Of a stretch of 64,000 nucleotides of DNA, positions 61,069 through 64,000 are shown in pieces. Position 1 is the first letter of the stretch, and every line of letters begins with the position of its first letter. Made by a program: the position numbers and the translations under genes. The stretch lies in assembly GCA_964344215.1 (NCBI GenBank), contig CAYFMP010000001.1:1-64000 (forward strand). Reading direction: 5' to 3'. The stretch comes from CAYFMP01 sp964344215 (lineage in GTDB: Bacteria > Pseudomonadota > Alphaproteobacteria > Rhodospirillales > Casp-alpha2). Below the pieces are notes generated by a model that saw nothing but the letters and a program-made list of their open reading frames with translations, did no database searches and was not told the DNA's origin.

Positions 61069-61776
61069 ATGTTGGACGGCGACGATCTGGCGCTGATACG
61101 GCAAATTCCGTTGTTCAACCACCTGCGGGACGAGACCCTGGTGAAGTTGCTCGGCAACACCTTTCCGAAGGAATACCCGAAGGGAAAGGTGCTGTTCGTG
61201 CGCGGCGAGCCGTCGGATTGCTTCTATATCGTGCTCAGCGGCTGGGTCAAAGTCTACCGCGAGACCGCCAACGGCGACGAGGCCGTGCTCGGTGTCTTCG
61301 CGCAGGGCGAATGCCTGGCCGAGGCCGCCGCCTTCGTCGGCCTCGAGTATCCGGCCAGCGCCCAGGTGGTCGAACAAGCCCGCCTGCTGCCGATCCTGTC
61401 GAAGCCGTTCTGCAGCCATGTCCGCGACATGCCGGACGTCGCCGCCAACATGCTGGCGTCGCTCTCGAAGCGCAACCATCAGCTGGTCGCCGAAGTCGAG
61501 CAACTGAAGACGCGGACGGCGACGCTGCGTGTGGTCGATTTCCTGCTCAAGCTGTGCACGGTCGAGGAGGGTCCGGCGGTCATCTCCTTGCCCTACGACA
61601 AGACGCTGATTTCCCGCCGTCTCGGCATGCAGCCCGAAAGCCTGTCCAGGATACTGGCCAAGCTCCGTAAAACCGGCGTCAAGACCGAGCAGAACCGGGT
61701 TCTGATCTCCGACGTCGCGGCGCTGTCGGCCTACAGCAACGGCTCGGCCAGCGAAGATTGCCTGGCCGCCGGTTAG
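61069..61776 (+). CDS. Crp/FNR-family regulator, Dnr-like
   Basis: A 235-residue regulator with an N-terminal beta roll (about 15-125), a long dimer helix and a winged helix whose recognition helix is GMQPESLSRILAKLRK. There is no cysteine cluster of the FNR type. Its place amid NnrS, hemerythrins and a putative NO reductase supports a Dnr/NnrR-type NO response, sensed through heme in known members. ATG 61069 is preferred; TTG 61042 would add nine residues. The FNR box upstream suggests an oxygen-to-NO regulatory cascade or self-activation. Confidence 0.9.
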   Translation: MLDGDDLALIRQIPLFNHLRDETLVKLLGNTFPKEYPKGKVLFVRGEPSDCFYIVLSGWVKVYRETANGDEAVLGVFAQGECLAEAAAFVGLEYPASAQVVEQARLLPILSKPFCSHVRDMPDVAANMLASLSKRNHQLVAEVEQLKTRTATLRVVDFLLKLCTVEEGPAVISLPYDKTLISRRLGMQPESLSRILAKLRKTGVKTEQNRVLISDVAALSAYSNGSASEDCLAAG

Positions 61777-61782
61777 AGCGGG

Positions 61783-62193
61783 TCAACCGTCCGTTGGCTT
61801 CCCGATGTAGGGCCTGTAGCGCATGTCCGATTCGAGGATATGACCCTCCAGCCAGGCCGACAGCATCTCTACGAGCTCGCGGCAGATCTCGGCGCTCGGG
61901 GTCTCGTGGTAGGCGGCGCTCAACGACGTCAGTTCGTCGACGATGGCCATGTGTTCGGCGGCGTGGGCCTCGAATTCCGGGTAGCCGTTCAGCTTCATCA
62001 GGCTCTCCTCGCGGTTGAAGTGGGCGAGGGCGACGTCGGTCAGGGTCCTGAGGATGTGTCCGATGGCCTTCTCGTCGCTGCCGCTCTGACTGGCCTCGTC
62101 GATGTGGTTGATCAGACTGAAGATGGTAATGTGATCGGAATCGAGCCGGTCGACGCCGACGCTGAAATCGTCCGACCACAGGATCAGAGCCAT
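61783..62193 (-). CDS. Bacteriohemerythrin, second copy
   Basis: A 136-residue hemerythrin, divergent from the one at 60592. Ligands are His in LDSDHITIF, HxxxE in HFNREE, HxxxH in HAAEHMAIV and HxxxxD in HILESD. It begins 17 bases after the nnrS stop, as the last gene of a minus-strand apbE-nnrS-hemerythrin operon, and is convergent with the regulator gene, six bases apart. NO or O2 binding is expected. Confidence 0.93.
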   Translation of the reverse strand: MALILWSDDFSVGVDRLDSDHITIFSLINHIDEASQSGSDEKAIGHILRTLTDVALAHFNREESLMKLNGYPEFEAHAAEHMAIVDELTSLSAAYHETPSAEICRELVEMLSAWLEGHILESDMRYRPYIGKPTDG

Positions 62194-62210
62194 GTCCTAC
62201 CTCCTTGGCC

Positions 62211-63422
62211 TCATTCGCCCGGCTCGACCCGGAGACGGGGGCGAGTCAGGATAGGCCAGAAGACGACCGTTACAAGGGCGAAAAGGCCGACCCAGATGGC
62301 TCCCGAGACCGTCATCAGGGCGGTCTGAAACTCGGGAAACGCGATCGGTCCGATGCCGCGCACCACGGCCGCCACCGAGACGCCGACATAGGCGACGACC
62401 ATCAGGCGCGAGGCCTTGAGTGCCCGTCCGGTATGACCGAGACCGGCCCGGGTCATGACGCCGACCGTCATCGAGCCGATGGCGCCGACGGTAAGGACGT
62501 GAATTGCCGATCCCGACGGCACGCCGCCGCCGAACCGCACCGCCGCTTCGAGAGCGAGGCCGACGACCAGCCATCCGTATCCGACGTGCAGGATCCAGAC
62601 GATCGGCTCGTCGAGGATCCTGGTGCCGCGCCAGCCGGCCAGACGGAGGCCGTTGGCCAGAGCCGCGATCACCGCCGCCGCGCCAACCCAGCGATCGGCG
62701 GTGCCGGCAACGTTGAGACCAGCCAGGACGACGACCGCGGCGATCGATACGGCCTCGATGGGCGGCCGCGATGCCGGCATCGGCGCCTCGCCGCGCCGGT
62801 GCAGGGCGTTGTGAGTGAAGGCCGGCACGATTCGCCCGCCGATGATGACGATCAGCACGACGATGGAGTCGAGCGCCAGCCGCAAAGCGGCACCGGGGTC
62901 GAGCGCGCTCAACTCGAAGCGCTCCAGGTGGAACATCAGGTTGGCCACGAACAGCGCCGCCAGAATCGGCAGAAAGACGAGATTGCGCTTCGACCAGCCG
63001 GTCGACAGGGCGCCGATCAGCAGGGCCGCCAGCGCCGGAACGAAGGCCAGGTCGATGATAGCGACGGCGGCGGCGGGAACCAGCGGACTGCCCCAGACGG
63101 CAATCCGGCCGGCCGCCCAGATAGCGGCCAGCCCGGCCAGCAAGCTGCCCCGCACCGGCTCGGTCTTGGTCCAGTTGGGGACGGCGGTCAGGAAGAATCC
63201 AGCGATAACGGCGACCGTATAGCCGAACAACATCTCGTGGGCGTGCCATAGACGTAGGTCGAAACCGGCGTCGGGCGCCGCCACTCCGGCACCGCCCGCC
63301 TGTACGGCGATCCAATACAGCCACGCTGCCATCGCAATGCTGGCGTAGGCGCAGGCCATCAGGAAAAACGGCCGAAAGCCGTAGGACAGGAAGGCCGGGC
63401 AGGGGTTTTGCCGGGCTCTCAT
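62211..63422 (-). CDS. nnrS: NnrS-family heme/copper membrane protein
   Basis: A 403-residue protein with about 12 helices. Marks are SYGFRPFFL near the N-terminus, LWHAHEMLFGY in helix 2, and TRAGLGHTGR further on; these histidines are thought to bind heme and copper. NnrS relieves nitrosative stress and is usually under NO-responsive control. ATG 63422 overlaps the apbE stop (ATGA). The long open frame to 63734 runs over apbE and is not coding. Confidence 0.93.
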   Translation of the reverse strand: MRARQNPCPAFLSYGFRPFFLMACAYASIAMAAWLYWIAVQAGGAGVAAPDAGFDLRLWHAHEMLFGYTVAVIAGFFLTAVPNWTKTEPVRGSLLAGLAAIWAAGRIAVWGSPLVPAAAVAIIDLAFVPALAALLIGALSTGWSKRNLVFLPILAALFVANLMFHLERFELSALDPGAALRLALDSIVVLIVIIGGRIVPAFTHNALHRRGEAPMPASRPPIEAVSIAAVVVLAGLNVAGTADRWVGAAAVIAALANGLRLAGWRGTRILDEPIVWILHVGYGWLVVGLALEAAVRFGGGVPSGSAIHVLTVGAIGSMTVGVMTRAGLGHTGRALKASRLMVVAYVGVSVAAVVRGIGPIAFPEFQTALMTVSGAIWVGLFALVTVVFWPILTRPRLRVEPGE

Positions 63423-64000
63423 CTCACCACATGGGTTAGGGTGCCATCGTGACCTGCGATCCACGCTTCGACACCGTTTTCGCCGGCCGCGACGGCGGCG
63501 ATTTCGGAGCGGCTCAGCGACGAAAAAGCGGTCGATAGGGCATCTGCCGTCGTGGCGTCGTCGGCAACCACGGTGATCCCCCGATAGCGGTACGAACTGC
63601 CGCCGGTGCGCGGGTCGAACAGATGATGGTGGCGGGCCCCGGCGTCGAACGCCGCCGCCGATCCCATCGAGGTGGCGACAGCGCGGTTGTCGAGCGGCAC
63701 GGCAGGGCCGCCTTGCTTGAGCCCGATCCGCCACGGGGTTCCGTCCGGCCGGCCGTCGAGGGCGCGGATCTCTCCGAGGTTGACGAGAACGTTCGACCAG
63801 CCGCGCCGCCGCAAGACATCGGCGACTCGGTCGGTGATGTAGCCCTGGGCGATGCCGTTGAGGGTGACGGCAGCGCCCGGTTCGAGCCGCACCCGATCGG
63901 GTGCGATCTCGACCTTGCGGTAATCGACATGGGTCAGCGCCGCATCGACCACGGCCGCCGGCGGTCCTTCCGACGCCGCCGGGTTGGCGGCGAAATGACC
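63419..64000 (-). CDS. FAD:protein FMN transferase, ApbE/NosX-like (5' end beyond window)
   Basis: The gene runs off the right edge; about 193 residues are visible. ApbE enzymes attach FMN through phosphodiester bonds to Thr in NosR, NqrB/C or RnfG. Marks are LNGIAQGYITDRVADVLR, NVLVNLGEIRALDG, VATSMGSAAAF, HHHLFDPRTGGSS and TTADALSTAFSSL. Directly upstream of nnrS in a nitrogen-oxide setting, it may be NosX, which flavinylates NosR and commonly ends nos operons. That reading predicts nos genes to the right. Confidence 0.9.
   Translation of the reverse strand, partial: GHFAANPAASEGPPAAVVDAALTHVDYRKVEIAPDRVRLEPGAAVTLNGIAQGYITDRVADVLRRRGWSNVLVNLGEIRALDGRPDGTPWRIGLKQGGPAVPLDNRAVATSMGSAAAFDAGARHHHLFDPRTGGSSYRYRGITVVADDATTADALSTAFSSLSRSEIAAVAAGENGVEAWIAGHDGTLTHVVR

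Noticed and set aside
62211..63734. nnrS start upstream of 63422
   Set aside because: The extra 104 residues are Arg-rich shadow translation over apbE; the NnrS family starts at ATG 63422.

Overview
The window looks like chromosomal DNA of a GC-rich alphaproteobacterium, probably in or near the Rhodospirillales. The clues are the DUF3333-type PstA, the rhizobial-type GlpSTPQUV glycerol importer, alphaproteobacterial Crp/FNR-type boxes and dense same-strand operons. I could run no searches, so the taxonomy is inference. I saw no phage genes, insertion sequences, rRNA genes or CRISPR arrays.

Layout. 1-8.4 kb: the end of a GAF/PAS sensor histidine kinase, a secreted coiled-coil plus caspase-fold protein, an SppA/SohB-type peptidase, AidB, and a small membrane protein lying between a tRNA-Thr and a 19-base copy of that tRNA's 3' end. 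8.5-14.7 kb: typA with a HAD gene, a secreted HExxH protein, a Dnr-type Crp/FNR regulator, an Ldh_2 oxidoreductase and a Ni/Co transporter. 14.9-16.6 kb: an aldehyde ferredoxin oxidoreductase.

16.6-30.2 kb is the most interesting region. It has a perfect TGTGA-N6-TCACA palindrome and then a 103-residue peptide with a double-glycine leader and a core that is almost half arginine and carries five tryptophans. A strong terminator and a FAD-dependent tryptophan halogenase follow. Next come two large ABC exporters, each with two N-terminal cyclic-nucleotide-binding domains, one with an intact and one with a dead C39 peptidase domain. A HlyD adaptor, a TolC-like channel and two parvulin-like proteins (one broken by an amber codon) complete the set. 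I read this as an undescribed pathway for a halogenated, arginine-rich RiPP, with hints of cAMP input at both transcription and export.

30.2-37.2 kb is a complete phosphate regulon (phoR-pstSCAB-phoU-phoB). 37.2-43.1 kb encodes a form II-like CO/aldehyde dehydrogenase of the xanthine oxidase family with its XdhC, MocA and CoxG accessories. 43.3 kb holds an orphan ccoS behind an FNR-type box. 43.6-53.8 kb is a full glycerol module: glpK, glpD and glpR on the minus strand, and the ABC importer glpV-S-T-P-Q-U on the plus strand.

54-64 kb is a respiratory and nitrogen-oxide block. It has a CuA-type heme-copper enzyme that lacks the catalytic tyrosine (probably a nitric oxide reductase of the recently recognised non-canonical kind), heme O synthase, a SCO protein and a cytochrome b-ferredoxin-MvhD fusion. 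It also has two hemerythrins, a second Dnr-type regulator with an FNR-type box, NnrS, and an ApbE that may be the NosX end of a nos operon beyond the right edge.
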